From positions 496,001 through 560,000 of the forward strand of contig NZ_BNEA01000001.1 of NCBI RefSeq assembly GCF_016860525.1: DNA of 64,000 nucleotides, read 5' to 3'. Positions 41,976 through 51,451 of this stretch are shown piece by piece. Source of the DNA: Streptomyces rubradiris (GTDB lineage: Bacteria > Actinomycetota > Actinomycetes > Streptomycetales > Streptomycetaceae). Each line of letters opens with the position of its first letter. Positions within the stretch are counted from its first letter, which is position 1. The notes beneath the pieces were generated by a model. It was given only the letters and a program-made list of their open reading frames with translations. It searched no databases and was not told the DNA's origin. The position numbers were made by a program, and so were the translations under genes.

Positions 41976-43622
41976 ATGAGCCGACTGTCATCACGCGCAC
42001 GCCTGGCCACCGGCACCGCGCTGGCCGGCGCGTTGATGTCCGCACTCCTCCCCCTCGGGGGCACGGCTGCGGCGGTGGTCGCGGACGATCCCGTCCCGGT
42101 GCACGAGGGCATGCCCGACGACGGCTTCGCCGATGAGCACGGGGGTGAGCAGGACGACACGGTCGGCTCCGGCGGCACCCCGTCGGTCACTGCTTCCGAG
42201 CCGGCCGATCCGGTGCCCGGGCGGCCGGGCGACTTCCGGCTCGCCGGCGGCTCCGACCTCACGGGCCTGGTGAACCGGCTGGACGCCGCGCTGCCCAAGC
42301 AGGGACTGACCGAGCTGCTGGAGCAGGCCAACCGGTCCGCCGGCCGGGACGGCGACTGCGGCGCCACCGGTATCTACGGCCCTGATCTGCTGGTCACCGA
42401 CCGGGTGTGCTGGGAGAACGACGACGCCACCTCCACGGAGTGGGTCCCGCAGGCGATCACCGGTGTCTCCGACGCGCAGGAGGACGAGGACTGGGGCACC
42501 TCGAACGCCGAGCCGATCGCGGTCGGCTGGTACGACGCGCGAAATCCCGGCCGCAGCGATCAGGTCTCGGGCCGGGAGGACTGCCTGGAGGCGAGCGCGT
42601 CCGACGCCTGCAACGAGAAGGGAGTCCGCGTCACCTTCTTCAACCAGGCCACCAAGAAGTACCGGCACGTCCTGCTGGTGTGGCCGTACGTCAACTCCAA
42701 GGAACACATCTCCTTCGACGCGCTGCACGCCCGGGAGGGCAAGTGCACCGGCCCGGTCACCGCGAGCTGCAAGGCACAGAACGGCATCCACGCGGGCGGC
42801 ATGGTCTGGTACGGCAACCACCTGTACGTCGCGGACACGGCCAACGGTCTGCGCGTGTTCGACCTGCGCCGGATCATGGACCTCAACCCGGACGGTGACC
42901 CGGCAACCAACGACCCCACACCCGACGGCCTGGTCAGTGACGTACAGGACAAGAAGCGCGTCGGCCGGCAGAGCAATGTCTGGTACGGCTACGGCTACCG
43001 CTACGTCATGCCGCAGGTCGCGACGCTGACGTTCACGACGGCGAGGAACACCGGCGACACCAGCAAGAACCAGTGCTACACCACCGGCCGGCCCAAAGCC
43101 TCGTACGTCTCCCTGGACCGCACGGGCACGGATCACCTGGTGCTGGGCGAGTACTGCAACCTCAACGGCGGCGGCACGAGCCCGGGCCGGGTGGGCACCT
43201 ACCCCATGACGGCACTCACCGCGGCCGTGGAGGGCGCGCCCGGCACGGTCGCGGACGCCGACCTGGCCTACGGCCTGCCGACGGGCGGATCGTTCGGCGG
43301 CGAGCCGCTGTGGCACAAGATCCAGGGGGCCCTGCGGTACGAGGGCAAGTGGTACTTCCACCGCAGCAACGCCTATGACAACGGTCGCCTGCTCCAGGCC
43401 ACCGTGCGCACGGTCGACGGCACAGATCGGCTGACCGGCACCGAGAAGGCACTCCAGAGCTCCTTCGGGCCGGAGGACCTGTACCTGGCCCACGGGCGCG
43501 GCGACGGCAAGGCTTCCCGGCTGTGGTCGCTGAGCGAACACGCACCGAGCGCCTGCGGGCTCTGTGAACGAGAGGTGTACAGCTACGACATGGGCGAGGT
43601 GGTCGCCGACTTCGGCTCCTGA
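41976..43622 (+). CDS. Secreted hypothetical protein, Cys-rich, beta-propeller-like
   Basis: A 548-residue protein with a Sec-type signal (MSRLSSRARLATGTALAGAL and onward, probable cleavage after GGTAAA near residue 33). An acidic linker follows (DEHGGEQDDTVG), then a large extracellular domain with about ten cysteines in close pairs (EDCLEASASDAC; GKCTGPVTASC; SACGLCERE), consistent with disulfides. Repeated strand segments such as GMVWYGNHLYVADTANGLRV, SYVSLDRTGTDHLVLGEYC and ALRYEGKWYFHRSNAYDNGR suggest a beta-propeller or lectin-like fold. No catalytic motif was recognised; function unknown. Confidence 0.85.
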   Translation: MSRLSSRARLATGTALAGALMSALLPLGGTAAAVVADDPVPVHEGMPDDGFADEHGGEQDDTVGSGGTPSVTASEPADPVPGRPGDFRLAGGSDLTGLVNRLDAALPKQGLTELLEQANRSAGRDGDCGATGIYGPDLLVTDRVCWENDDATSTEWVPQAITGVSDAQEDEDWGTSNAEPIAVGWYDARNPGRSDQVSGREDCLEASASDACNEKGVRVTFFNQATKKYRHVLLVWPYVNSKEHISFDALHAREGKCTGPVTASCKAQNGIHAGGMVWYGNHLYVADTANGLRVFDLRRIMDLNPDGDPATNDPTPDGLVSDVQDKKRVGRQSNVWYGYGYRYVMPQVATLTFTTARNTGDTSKNQCYTTGRPKASYVSLDRTGTDHLVLGEYCNLNGGGTSPGRVGTYPMTALTAAVEGAPGTVADADLAYGLPTGGSFGGEPLWHKIQGALRYEGKWYFHRSNAYDNGRLLQATVRTVDGTDRLTGTEKALQSSFGPEDLYLAHGRGDGKASRLWSLSEHAPSACGLCEREVYSYDMGEVVADFGS

Positions 43623-43898
43623 TCCTGTGGCCGGCCTCCGAGCGCTTGCCGCAGGACGGCGAGCGTGTGAGTTCCGTGCGCGGTTGCCGCGGCAGGCGAG
43701 CCGGTGCCCCACCTCGCTTGCCGACACGGGCTGCGCTGTCCGGCGAGCAGTTCGGCACCTTGTGGTCACAGATATCACTCACGGTAGTGAATCGCCGTAG
43801 ATCGTCCTGCCTCAGGCCGTCGGCGTCTGTATCTGTTGTCCCGGACCGGCAACCAACCACCAACCTCCGCGGTCCACCACCTGAAGGGACAACTCGCC

Positions 43899-44441
43899 AT
43901 GTCAACACACCGTTTGGCCCGCGTGATCGCGGTGGCGGTCGCCGCGGCAGCCCTGAGCGGCTCCGCGGTCCACGCCACCGCGGCCGCGGACACCCGTGCC
44001 GCCACGGCCCGGCAGATCCTGCGCACCAGTGGCATCTCCTTAGCCACCGCTCACCCGGGAGGCACCCACGCGGGCTCCACTGCCAAGGCGAACATCACCG
44101 ACACCGCCAACGGCAAGGGCGCCCTTACGAGTCCATGGGGGCACACGCCGAACCGTCGCGTGGCCCTGGACCCCGGCCTGCTCAACGGGCTGCTGAAGCT
44201 GAACACCCAGTACAAGTACCGCATCACCGTGTCGGAGATCGTCGGAGGCAAACACAGCGCCAGGTCCCGCCACTACGTGGGCAAGGCGATCGACATCAGC
44301 CACATCAACGGGAAGCACGTCGGGGCGGGCGCCCCGCACAAGGCGCTGATGGCCGCCTGCCGCAAGCTGGGTGCCACGGAAGTCCTCGGCCCGGGCAACG
44401 CCGGGCACAGCAGGCACGTGCACTGCGCCTGGCCCCGCTGA
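43899..44441 (+). CDS. Secreted M15-like (D-Ala-D-Ala/LAS metallopeptidase) protein
   Basis: A 180-residue secreted protein. The signal peptide covers about residues 1-31 (THRLARVIAVAVAAAALSGS, then AVHATAAA). The mature domain has the LAS-peptidase zinc pattern: RSRHYVGKAIDISHING provides the SxHxxGxAxD-type His and Asp, and GHSRHVHCAWPR provides the final H-x-H. It is small for the family, so it probably cleaves peptidoglycan stem peptides or is a minimal lytic enzyme. GAAGGGA lies before the ATG at 43899. Confidence 0.85.
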   Translation: MSTHRLARVIAVAVAAAALSGSAVHATAAADTRAATARQILRTSGISLATAHPGGTHAGSTAKANITDTANGKGALTSPWGHTPNRRVALDPGLLNGLLKLNTQYKYRITVSEIVGGKHSARSRHYVGKAIDISHINGKHVGAGAPHKALMAACRKLGATEVLGPGNAGHSRHVHCAWPR

Positions 44442-44451
44442 ACACCGCCGT

Positions 44452-44470
44452 ACGCGCCTGACGGGCGCGT
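44452..44470 (+). terminator. Hairpin after the M15-like gene
   Basis: ACGCGCC (44452-44458) and GGCGCGT (44464-44470), 5-nt loop, followed by TCTC. A second, larger near-perfect hairpin follows at 44481-44517. Confidence 0.5.
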
Positions 44471-44480
44471 TCTCGCAGCC

Positions 44481-44517
44481 GCCGGGCACCAGCGAGTCCG
44501 CTCACTGGTGGCCCGGC
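44481..44517. repeat. Large near-perfect inverted repeat at the edge of the IS5 remnant
   Basis: GCCGGGCACCAGCGAG (44481-44496), a TCCG loop, then CTCACTGGTGGCCCGGC (44501-44517): about 16 paired bases with one mismatch and one bulge. It could be a terminator or a relic of an insertion-sequence end. Confidence 0.4.
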
Positions 44518-44582
44518 GCCGACAGCGGCTGAGAAGGAACCGGGCCCGGTGGTCTCCTCACTGTCGCCGTGCGGGGGCTCGA

Positions 44583-44835
44583 ACCGGTGAGGCGGCGGGC
44601 CATGAGGTCGGTCATGGCAAGGTGGTTCATGGTTTCGGAGCGGGCGGGCAGAGTCTCGTGGTCGCGGGCCAGGCGGCGGTGGAGCATCAGCCACCCATAG
44701 GTCCGCTCCACGGTCCAGCGCTTCGGCAGCGGAGTGAATCCCCTGGTTCCGGGTGTGCGTTGGACGATGTGCATGTCGATTCCGAGGCTGCGCGGCGTAC
44801 TCGACGAGGTGCTGGCGGTAGCCACCGGCACGAGC
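44583..44835 (-). mobile_element. IS5-family transposase, C-terminal remnant
   Basis: Leftward reading gives GIDMHIVQRTPGTRGFTPLP, KRWTVERTYGWLMLHRRLAR, DHETLPARSETMNHLAMTDL and MARRLTG, the conserved C-terminus of streptomycete IS5-type (IS112-like) transposases. Just upstream the expected YRQHLVEYAA segment is in another frame, and the rest of the transposase is absent. A decayed fragment marking the left side of the defence island. Confidence 0.82.
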
Positions 44836-45168
44836 CTGAAAGAAGTGAGCGTCACGAGCGTCATTTCAGCGTAAATAATGACCACACCGCACATAATGCG
44901 CGCACCGGCAAAACCACAGGTCAGGACCCCTTCGCGGCCGGTCCGAGGATCGCGACGCACACCTGACCTGCGGTTTTCTCTGAGTCCACCCGGCGTCACG
45001 GCGGACGCCCAGTGATCCCAGCAAGGAGTGCACCAGACGCCGTCCCCGCGGTCAGGTTCAGGCTTCGGCGCTCACACGAGGGAAGCATTGATCCATATCA
45101 GCGTCGATCGTTTGGGACGCCCCATTCAGGCGGCACCTCGCTCAGGAAGCGGATGACGTACTCCCCGC
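44836..45168. other. Intergenic, relatively A+T-rich stretch left of the defence operon
   Basis: Contains an A+T-rich segment at about 44865-44900 but no supported gene. It lies just after the pPIWI-RE stop at 45169; no strong terminator was identified. Confidence 0.4.
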
Positions 45169-47910
45169 TTACTTCGTTCCGGCCACCGGAAGCACGTACT
45201 CACCGGCGAGACGCGCCAAGTGCAGCGGGAGAGGCCGGGCGAGCGGCGGGTAGTCGTCGTGGTAACGCAGCTGGTGCGCGAGCGTCGCCCACTCCGCCGG
45301 CCGGTCGGGCGGGTCACCCGCACGCCCCGAGTCCGTCAGCGCCTTCTCCGACAGACAGCCGAGCACGGTGATCTCCAGTTGCCCGGGGTTCCACGCGGTC
45401 TTCCCGGGCGCTGTCCGGCCCTGTGCCGTGGGCACCAGCTTCATGAGCCCCTTCGGCAGTTTCGCCACCGTGTGCGGCTTCGAGGCCGTACTCGCGAAGA
45501 CACGGCCCTCCGTATCCGCCGTCCCCCACACACCCTCGGCGAAGCCGACCCCGTCCTCGGTGTCGTGGGCGTACCACTCCGCCACTTCACCCCGGGCGTT
45601 GGCGTCCCGTACGAGCAGCACCCGCAGGTCGTGGCCGTAGAGCGTGTGCCGCTGGGCGGGTTCGGCCCCGAAGCCGAGCATGTCGCGGTCCAGTGCACCG
45701 TTGCGCAGGCCAGGCCAGCACTGGCGCAGATTTCCGGCGTCCGCCAGCAGCAGCGTCGGGCGGTCGCGGAGCTGGAAGAGCAGTGCCCGGATCTGCCGCT
45801 CGGTCTCCCGCTGCCTGCCCTGCTCCACGCCCGGGCGGGCAGTGGGCCGGGATCCTCCCGGGGCTGCCGAGTCATCGACGAGCTTCCCCGTGCCGGTCTC
45901 CTTCCCGCCGCTCGCCGCCGGTTCCCGTGCCTGGGAGAGCAGCAGCAACAGCTTCGGATACGGCACCCATTCGGCTCGTTCTACGTCCCACCCTTCGATG
46001 ACGCCCGGTCCGTCCCCGGGGCGCACCCGCACCGCCACCAGCCGGTGGGCGGGGCATCGCGTGGGCCCCTTCCTGGTGTGGCGTACGAGCCAGAGCGCCG
46101 CGTACTGAAGGTCGCCCGGAATGCCGGCTCCCACCCGATGGGCGGGCGGGCTGATCGCGCCCAGCTGCCGGAAGGCGTCCAGCCAGGTCCACCTGGCCCG
46201 GTGTTCCAGAGCGCTGTCGGTGTCGTCGGGCGAGGTCACGAACTGGGTCAGCCGTCCCTGCCGTGCCCAGGCGATGCGCAGCGCGTGCTTGGGGTCGGAG
46301 TCCGGGACGGCGGCGAAGCGCTCCTTGCCGGCGATCTCCGTGATCACGACTCCGGCCCCGCCGAGGAGCGGGTCCGCCCGGTCCGCCACGAGCCCGCAGC
46401 GCCCTTCGATGGCCTCGGCCAGCCGGACGGCCCTGAGGCGCCCGCGGGCTCGGGTGGCCGGCAGGGCGTCGGCCAAGGGGCCCGCGGGCCGGGCCCGGAC
46501 GCGGATGTCGACCCCCTCGCACTGCCACTGCCAGGTCTCCCCGTCGGCCGACGGCACTTGCTGCCCGGCAGGAAGACCAATGAGCTTGGGCAGCTCGGCG
46601 AGCAGCGCCGCACGGGTTTCCGGGGATTGCCAGAAGACATCGATCTCCAGGGGGCGGCCGTTCAGTGCGCGTGTCAGCGCCGCCCGCCGTTGCAGAGCCA
46701 GCTGGGCGTCGCGGACGCCCGGGACGCGTCCGGCGCCGGAACGGGGGAGCAGGGAGGGTGTGTTGCTCCGGGAGACGCGCGTGAGGTCGGGGACCCGGGT
46801 CAGCAGGGGGCGCAGCCCTTCCTCGACCCAGGCGTCCAGGTCCGCCCGCTCCCGTGGCATCAGCCCGGGTCCGACCTCGTGCGGGCCGATCGACGGGTGG
46901 TAGACGATGCCGGCGGCCACGTCCCCGGAACCGTTGATCCAGCGTTCGGGGTCGGAGAAGAGCGCTTCGGGCCGGGGATAGTTGCGCACGATGTCCAGCT
47001 CGGGCACGAGCGGTGCGGGGCTGTGCCAACGCCAGGCCAGTTCCTTCGTCCGCCGGTCGTAGCCCAGCGTGTTCACCATCAGCCGGTGGCCCCGGTCCGG
47101 CCCTTCCGGCCATGGCAGTGGAGCGTCGAGCAGGACGGTCGTACCGCCGAGCTGGTGGGGGCGTACGTCCAGTCGGGTGGCCCACCGGCGTACCTGGGTG
47201 GACACATGGACGCGGAACCGCGGGGCGAACGGCACGGTGTGGACGGTGATGGTGAGGCAGGCCGAGTAGTACCAGGTCTGCCGACGGCGCTCGTATCGCT
47301 GAGGCGGCCAGGAGACGAGTCGCGCGCCGTCACCCGAGCTCTCGACGCGGAAGTGGAGTGTGGTGCCGCCCGTGCGGAACGTCCGGGCGGCCAGCCGGAA
47401 GGCGATCCACTCGGGCAGCAGGCTGTAGAGCCGCGCGGCGGGTTCGGCGGTTCCGCCCGCCGAGAGCACACTCTCGGCGAGGTCGACCGGTTCCGTCTCC
47501 CAGTGGGGCAGACGTACCGTCTCGGCCGGGTCACCGGAGCGGAGCCTCTCTTCGAGATCGGCGCCCTCCGAGTCGTCGTCCTCCCGGTGCATGCCCGCCG
47601 CCCAAGCTCCAACCACCGGGGCCAGCACGTCCGGCGGGACGGCTTCCCGCGCGTAGAGCCACGGCAGACGGCCGTCCGTCCCGGCGTTGCGGCCGGTCGC
47701 GATGACGCCTGGCGCCATCGCCTGGAGCAGGGAGTTGAGCCTGCGCACGGGGAGCCGGTGGGGGTGGACGGAGTTCTTGTCCGCCTCGGCATGCATCCCG
47801 GTGAGCTCGGCGTGCAGGTCCTCGCCGAGCCGCAGCACTTTCATCTCCTCCCGCCAGGGTCCGTGGAGCGGATCGGGTTCGTAGGCCGCGACGCGAATGT
47901 GGTGGTACAC
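45169..47910 (-). CDS. pPIWI-RE protein (prokaryotic PIWI/Argonaute-related, RNase H-fold C-terminus)
   Basis: A 913-residue protein. N-terminal pPIWI_RE_X-type region (formerly DUF3962): YHHIRVAAYEPDPLHGPWRE, ARLYSLLPEWIAFRLAARTF, and SWPPQRYERRRQTWYYSACL. The C-terminal RNase H/PIWI-like domain: TLLLADAGNLRQCWPGLRNG, LRVLLVRDANARGEVAEWYA, LPKGLMKLVPT, KTAWNPGQLEITVLGCLSEK, LAHQLRYHDDYPPLARPLPL. The family, described with conserved Arg and Glu in place of usual Argonaute features, is predicted to use guides in a defence role together with a DinG-like helicase. The start at GTG 47910 has a strong SD (AGGAGGT, 7 nt). It is the last gene of the operon, 31 bp after the helicase. Confidence 0.88.
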   Translation of the reverse strand: MYHHIRVAAYEPDPLHGPWREEMKVLRLGEDLHAELTGMHAEADKNSVHPHRLPVRRLNSLLQAMAPGVIATGRNAGTDGRLPWLYAREAVPPDVLAPVVGAWAAGMHREDDDSEGADLEERLRSGDPAETVRLPHWETEPVDLAESVLSAGGTAEPAARLYSLLPEWIAFRLAARTFRTGGTTLHFRVESSGDGARLVSWPPQRYERRRQTWYYSACLTITVHTVPFAPRFRVHVSTQVRRWATRLDVRPHQLGGTTVLLDAPLPWPEGPDRGHRLMVNTLGYDRRTKELAWRWHSPAPLVPELDIVRNYPRPEALFSDPERWINGSGDVAAGIVYHPSIGPHEVGPGLMPRERADLDAWVEEGLRPLLTRVPDLTRVSRSNTPSLLPRSGAGRVPGVRDAQLALQRRAALTRALNGRPLEIDVFWQSPETRAALLAELPKLIGLPAGQQVPSADGETWQWQCEGVDIRVRARPAGPLADALPATRARGRLRAVRLAEAIEGRCGLVADRADPLLGGAGVVITEIAGKERFAAVPDSDPKHALRIAWARQGRLTQFVTSPDDTDSALEHRARWTWLDAFRQLGAISPPAHRVGAGIPGDLQYAALWLVRHTRKGPTRCPAHRLVAVRVRPGDGPGVIEGWDVERAEWVPYPKLLLLLSQAREPAASGGKETGTGKLVDDSAAPGGSRPTARPGVEQGRQRETERQIRALLFQLRDRPTLLLADAGNLRQCWPGLRNGALDRDMLGFGAEPAQRHTLYGHDLRVLLVRDANARGEVAEWYAHDTEDGVGFAEGVWGTADTEGRVFASTASKPHTVAKLPKGLMKLVPTAQGRTAPGKTAWNPGQLEITVLGCLSEKALTDSGRAGDPPDRPAEWATLAHQLRYHDDYPPLARPLPLHLARLAGEYVLPVAGTK

Positions 47911-47941
47911 GGAATTACCTCCTGGGACAGGGGTTCGGCCC

Positions 47942-50900
47942 TTACGGGTGGGCGGGTACGGCGGCGAGCAGGCGGGTGAGCATGCTGCGCAGTGGCGCGT
48001 ACAGGGCGCGGACGATGAACTGCTCCTCCGCGGTCGTCGTGCCGCCGTCGAAATACGGGTCCAGGACGGCGAGGACGCTGTGCAGCAGACTGGATTTAGG
48101 GGTGTCGGGCCGCGCCGGTACGGCGCCGCGGTTGGGGGCGAAGGCGGCGTCGACGAAGACCACCCGGGCCGGTACGCCACCGCGTACCAGTCGCCCGATC
48201 ACCTGCCACAACAGGACCAGCATGTCCCAGGTGACCTGCTCCCGTACGTCGTCGTCGAGACGGCTCCACGCCATGGAACGGGCGAGTACCCGGTACCAGT
48301 ACGAACGGGCGAGGCGACGGAACTCCTCCGCTCCTTCCTCGACGGTGGGTTTTCCCTGCACCAGGGTGGCGAAGTCACCACCGGTGACGGCGCGGACGAC
48401 CCAGTCGTTGACGGCGTTGACGGCCAGGTGGAGGTCCTCTGGGTGCGGATGGGGCCGTGCCAGGAAGTAGACCGTGCCGATGGCCGCCTCGTCGTCCTTG
48501 TTGAGGATGTTGTGGCCGCGTTCCAGCGCGAGTAGGGGCGCCACCAGGATGTCCGCCTTGAGGTCCTTCAGGCGCTCGACGTCGCCCCGGCGCAGTGATC
48601 GGGCGTGATAGGCGGACGGCGCCTCGTCCTCCGCGGTGATCTCCTCGTCGTCCGACACCAGGCACAGCACCTTGTTGCGCCAGCGGACGTTGAGGTTGTG
48701 CAGTGTGTCGGCCACCACACGTGCCTCGGCATAGCTGCCGACCAGCAGCAGGATCTGGTCGCGCCCTGGAGGAAGAGAGAGCAACTCCTGCTGGAGCGGA
48801 CCACCGCCAGTGACCTCGTACTCGTCTCCGCCCTCACCCAGATGGCACGCGATGCGGCGCAGCTTCTCCGGGCGGTCGTCCGGGTGGGTTCCCGACATGC
48901 GCAGTTTCTCGTCGCCGTCGTCGATGAACTCGAAGCGCATAGAGCTCTCGTTGGCGATGCGTTCGGTCACCTCGGCCGGCGGTTCGATGACCACACCGAC
49001 CGGGACGCAGACGTGGTAGCGGCTGGACGCGCCCGCCCAGCTGCTGCCCGACATGAGCAGCAAGTGGGCACCGGGCCTGCCGTCTACGGAGGTGAGATCG
49101 GGGATGGCGCGAAGCAGTTCACGTCCGACGCCGCTGCACCGGAAGAAAGTCAGTTCGCCGCTGCGGACTCCGCCCTTGTCCTCACCCGGAACCCGGAACT
49201 GGAAGCCGAGCACATTGCCCATCGGGGCCTCGGGCACCATCGGGCCGTAGTCGAGCGGCCGGCGGTACATCGTGTTGAAGCCCAGGCTGAGGGCGGCCTC
49301 GACACGGGGCCACATGGCGTTGATCATGGCGAGCCGTGGTTCCAGGGCGCTGAGCAACAGTGTGAACTCGAAGCGCTCCGCGAGTTGCTGCCGCCATTCC
49401 TCGGGAGTCTGGGGCGGAGGCTTGGGCTTCCTGCGGCGCCCGCGCTTCTTCTTCTGTTCCTCCTCCTCGCGCCGCCACTCGTCGTACGCCTCTTGGTACT
49501 TCCGCTGCCGGGCAGCCATGTATTTCGGGTCGATGGCGAAGACCTCGTCCATGACCTCGGTGAGGCGGCGCCGGGTGTTCTCCGGGTTTCCGGTGTGGAG
49601 CAGTTCGTTGAGGAGGGCGGTCAGCCGGCTGAAGTCCTCCTCCGTCCTGCGGTGACGGTCACCGAAGGGGTTGTCCCGGAACGCGTCGAGCAGTTTCCCG
49701 AGAGCCTCGCGGGGGGCGTGATGGGGGTGGTCCGGACCGCTGTCGTCGGGGAGTTCGTAGCGTTCGTCGAGGAGCCCCAGCTGGAGCGTCCAGGCGCTGA
49801 AGTAGCCCGTCCGCACCCACTTGCGCAGCTCGTACCCGGCGACGAGCATCGCGTACAGCCGGTCGGTGGCCGCGCCTGCGGTGTTGAGGGCGGCGGCGAA
49901 GGTCTCGACGTCCCGTTCGGAGAGCTGGGTGCGTCCGCCGGCCGCGAGTTCCCGGATCTTGTGCCGGCTCAGCTGGTCGATGAGGCCCTTGTCCTCGTCG
50001 CTGGCGAGGACCACGGCGGGTGCGAAAGTGCGGTCGAGCTCCATCTGGACACGGTCGGCCTCGTCGATGATCACGAGGTCACTACGGCGGCAGGCGAGTT
50101 CGAGGAAGCGGATGCGCTCGCCGTTCTGCGAGCGGGGCGGCGAGGCGTCGATCAACCCGGCCGGCGTGGCCACCCAGATCAGGGCGCCGACCAGGGTCCG
50201 AGCTCCGTGGTGACGGGGACAGGCGGACCAGTACGGGCAGCTCGTCACCCTCTTCTGCCACGCGAAGTGCCGTCCGTCGCTCGGGTCACGCCGCGGGGCC
50301 GAGGGGGGTCGGAGCCGGGAGCAGGGTGCCTCACCGTAGGCGAGTGGTTCGGTCGTCGACGTGGCGCCCTGCCGTCTGACGTTGAGCAGGCAGGACGTGC
50401 CGAGGTAGGCGAAGGCGGGGTCGTCGTGGGCGAGCAGTCGGTGCTCGCCCCGGCCCGCCAGCCGACGGTGCAACCGCTGGGCGTGCCGCTCACGGCCCGA
50501 GGAGCCGAGCACGGGTGCGGCGGCGCCGTCGGTGTAGAGGTCGTAGAGCCGGACGAGCTTCAGCACCTCCGCGACATCGGTGACGACGATGGTGGTGCGC
50601 TTGCCTAGCTTGGCGAGATGGACGGCGATGATGTCGCGCAGTGTGCTCTTGCCTGCGCCGACGATGCCGAGCAGGTGCTGGATGCCATCGACCGTGAAGG
50701 TGAAGTCCTCGTCCTTCCTCGCCTTGTGGAAGGTTCCGTTCTCCTTGGTGGACAGGTCGAACGACCGAAGCCGCTCCAGCCACCGTGGTGCCCGGCCCTT
50801 GCCGGAGCGAGCGTGTTGGGCGTCCATCTCCGCCGCCGTGCGCTCCAGGTTCTCCCTGGTGAAGCTCAAGGGCTCGCCGCCACCGGCCGGTTCCAGGTCC

Positions 50901-51451
50901 ATGTCGTGGGCGACGAGGGGGATACGGGGAACCGGCGGCAGGTCGACGACGGCCATGGTGCGACTGACGGGGAAGGCGTGCGGGCCCTGACCCGCGACCG
51001 GCAGGCGCCTGCCCGCCAGCGGCGGTGCGGCACGCAGCAGTTGCTCGTAGACGGAGAAGCGGTCACCGGCGACGGAGAGGCCGCGGCGGGCAGCGGGTGT
51101 CTCGGCGTCCGGTACGTCGTAGGCGCGCACCCTGGGGTCGAACCTCTGGTAGGTGTCCAGCGCCTCGAGCCAGGTACGGCTCCGGCGCAGCGTCCACAGC
51201 GAGTACCTGGCGATACGCAGGGTCTTCGCCGCATCGGATGGCAGCGGTGCCCGGTGCGCCTCGGCGAACCCGTACCCACTGAACAGCACCCAGGCGCTGC
51301 CCGCGGGGCTGCCCGGCATCATCTTCTGCTGGAGGTACAGGCCGAGTTCGACCTGGCAGAGGGCTTCCAGCGCGGGCTGGGGCACGGAGGACCCCAGAAA
51401 TGCCTTGAGCGCGTTGAACACGTCGGTCAAGGGCGGGGTGATACTACGCAT
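47942..51451 (-). CDS. DinG-like superfamily 2 helicase of the pPIWI-RE module
   Basis: A 1169-residue protein. An N-terminal accessory region (about 1-250) precedes the helicase core: Walker A LLGIVGAGKSTLRD (about residue 260), four clustered cysteines (TSCLLNVRR, PCSRLRPP, CPYWSACPRHHG) in the position of the XPD/DinG iron-sulfur domain, Walker B DLVIIDEADRVQ (about 460), and motif VI QVIGRLVRGGVPARVVFVD (about 1085). A very basic coiled stretch EEEEQKKKRGRRRKPKPP lies mid-protein. It should unwind R-loops or duplex for the pPIWI-RE nuclease. The ATG at 51451 overlaps the upstream gene by 8 bp. Confidence 0.88.
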   Translation of the reverse strand: MRSITPPLTDVFNALKAFLGSSVPQPALEALCQVELGLYLQQKMMPGSPAGSAWVLFSGYGFAEAHRAPLPSDAAKTLRIARYSLWTLRRSRTWLEALDTYQRFDPRVRAYDVPDAETPAARRGLSVAGDRFSVYEQLLRAAPPLAGRRLPVAGQGPHAFPVSRTMAVVDLPPVPRIPLVAHDMDLEPAGGGEPLSFTRENLERTAAEMDAQHARSGKGRAPRWLERLRSFDLSTKENGTFHKARKDEDFTFTVDGIQHLLGIVGAGKSTLRDIIAVHLAKLGKRTTIVVTDVAEVLKLVRLYDLYTDGAAAPVLGSSGRERHAQRLHRRLAGRGEHRLLAHDDPAFAYLGTSCLLNVRRQGATSTTEPLAYGEAPCSRLRPPSAPRRDPSDGRHFAWQKRVTSCPYWSACPRHHGARTLVGALIWVATPAGLIDASPPRSQNGERIRFLELACRRSDLVIIDEADRVQMELDRTFAPAVVLASDEDKGLIDQLSRHKIRELAAGGRTQLSERDVETFAAALNTAGAATDRLYAMLVAGYELRKWVRTGYFSAWTLQLGLLDERYELPDDSGPDHPHHAPREALGKLLDAFRDNPFGDRHRRTEEDFSRLTALLNELLHTGNPENTRRRLTEVMDEVFAIDPKYMAARQRKYQEAYDEWRREEEEQKKKRGRRRKPKPPPQTPEEWRQQLAERFEFTLLLSALEPRLAMINAMWPRVEAALSLGFNTMYRRPLDYGPMVPEAPMGNVLGFQFRVPGEDKGGVRSGELTFFRCSGVGRELLRAIPDLTSVDGRPGAHLLLMSGSSWAGASSRYHVCVPVGVVIEPPAEVTERIANESSMRFEFIDDGDEKLRMSGTHPDDRPEKLRRIACHLGEGGDEYEVTGGGPLQQELLSLPPGRDQILLLVGSYAEARVVADTLHNLNVRWRNKVLCLVSDDEEITAEDEAPSAYHARSLRRGDVERLKDLKADILVAPLLALERGHNILNKDDEAAIGTVYFLARPHPHPEDLHLAVNAVNDWVVRAVTGGDFATLVQGKPTVEEGAEEFRRLARSYWYRVLARSMAWSRLDDDVREQVTWDMLVLLWQVIGRLVRGGVPARVVFVDAAFAPNRGAVPARPDTPKSSLLHSVLAVLDPYFDGGTTTAEEQFIVRALYAPLRSMLTRLLAAVPAHP

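Noticed and set aside
44575..44600. tRNA T-arm-like sequence (GGTTCGAGCCCCCGCAC on the minus strand)
   Set aside because: It lies at the 3' end of the IS5 transposase remnant and no acceptor, D or anticodon arms fit around it.
48605..50608. 667-codon plus-strand frame opposite the helicase gene
   Set aside because: Antisense shadow; the minus strand encodes consistent helicase motifs and the plus reading has none.
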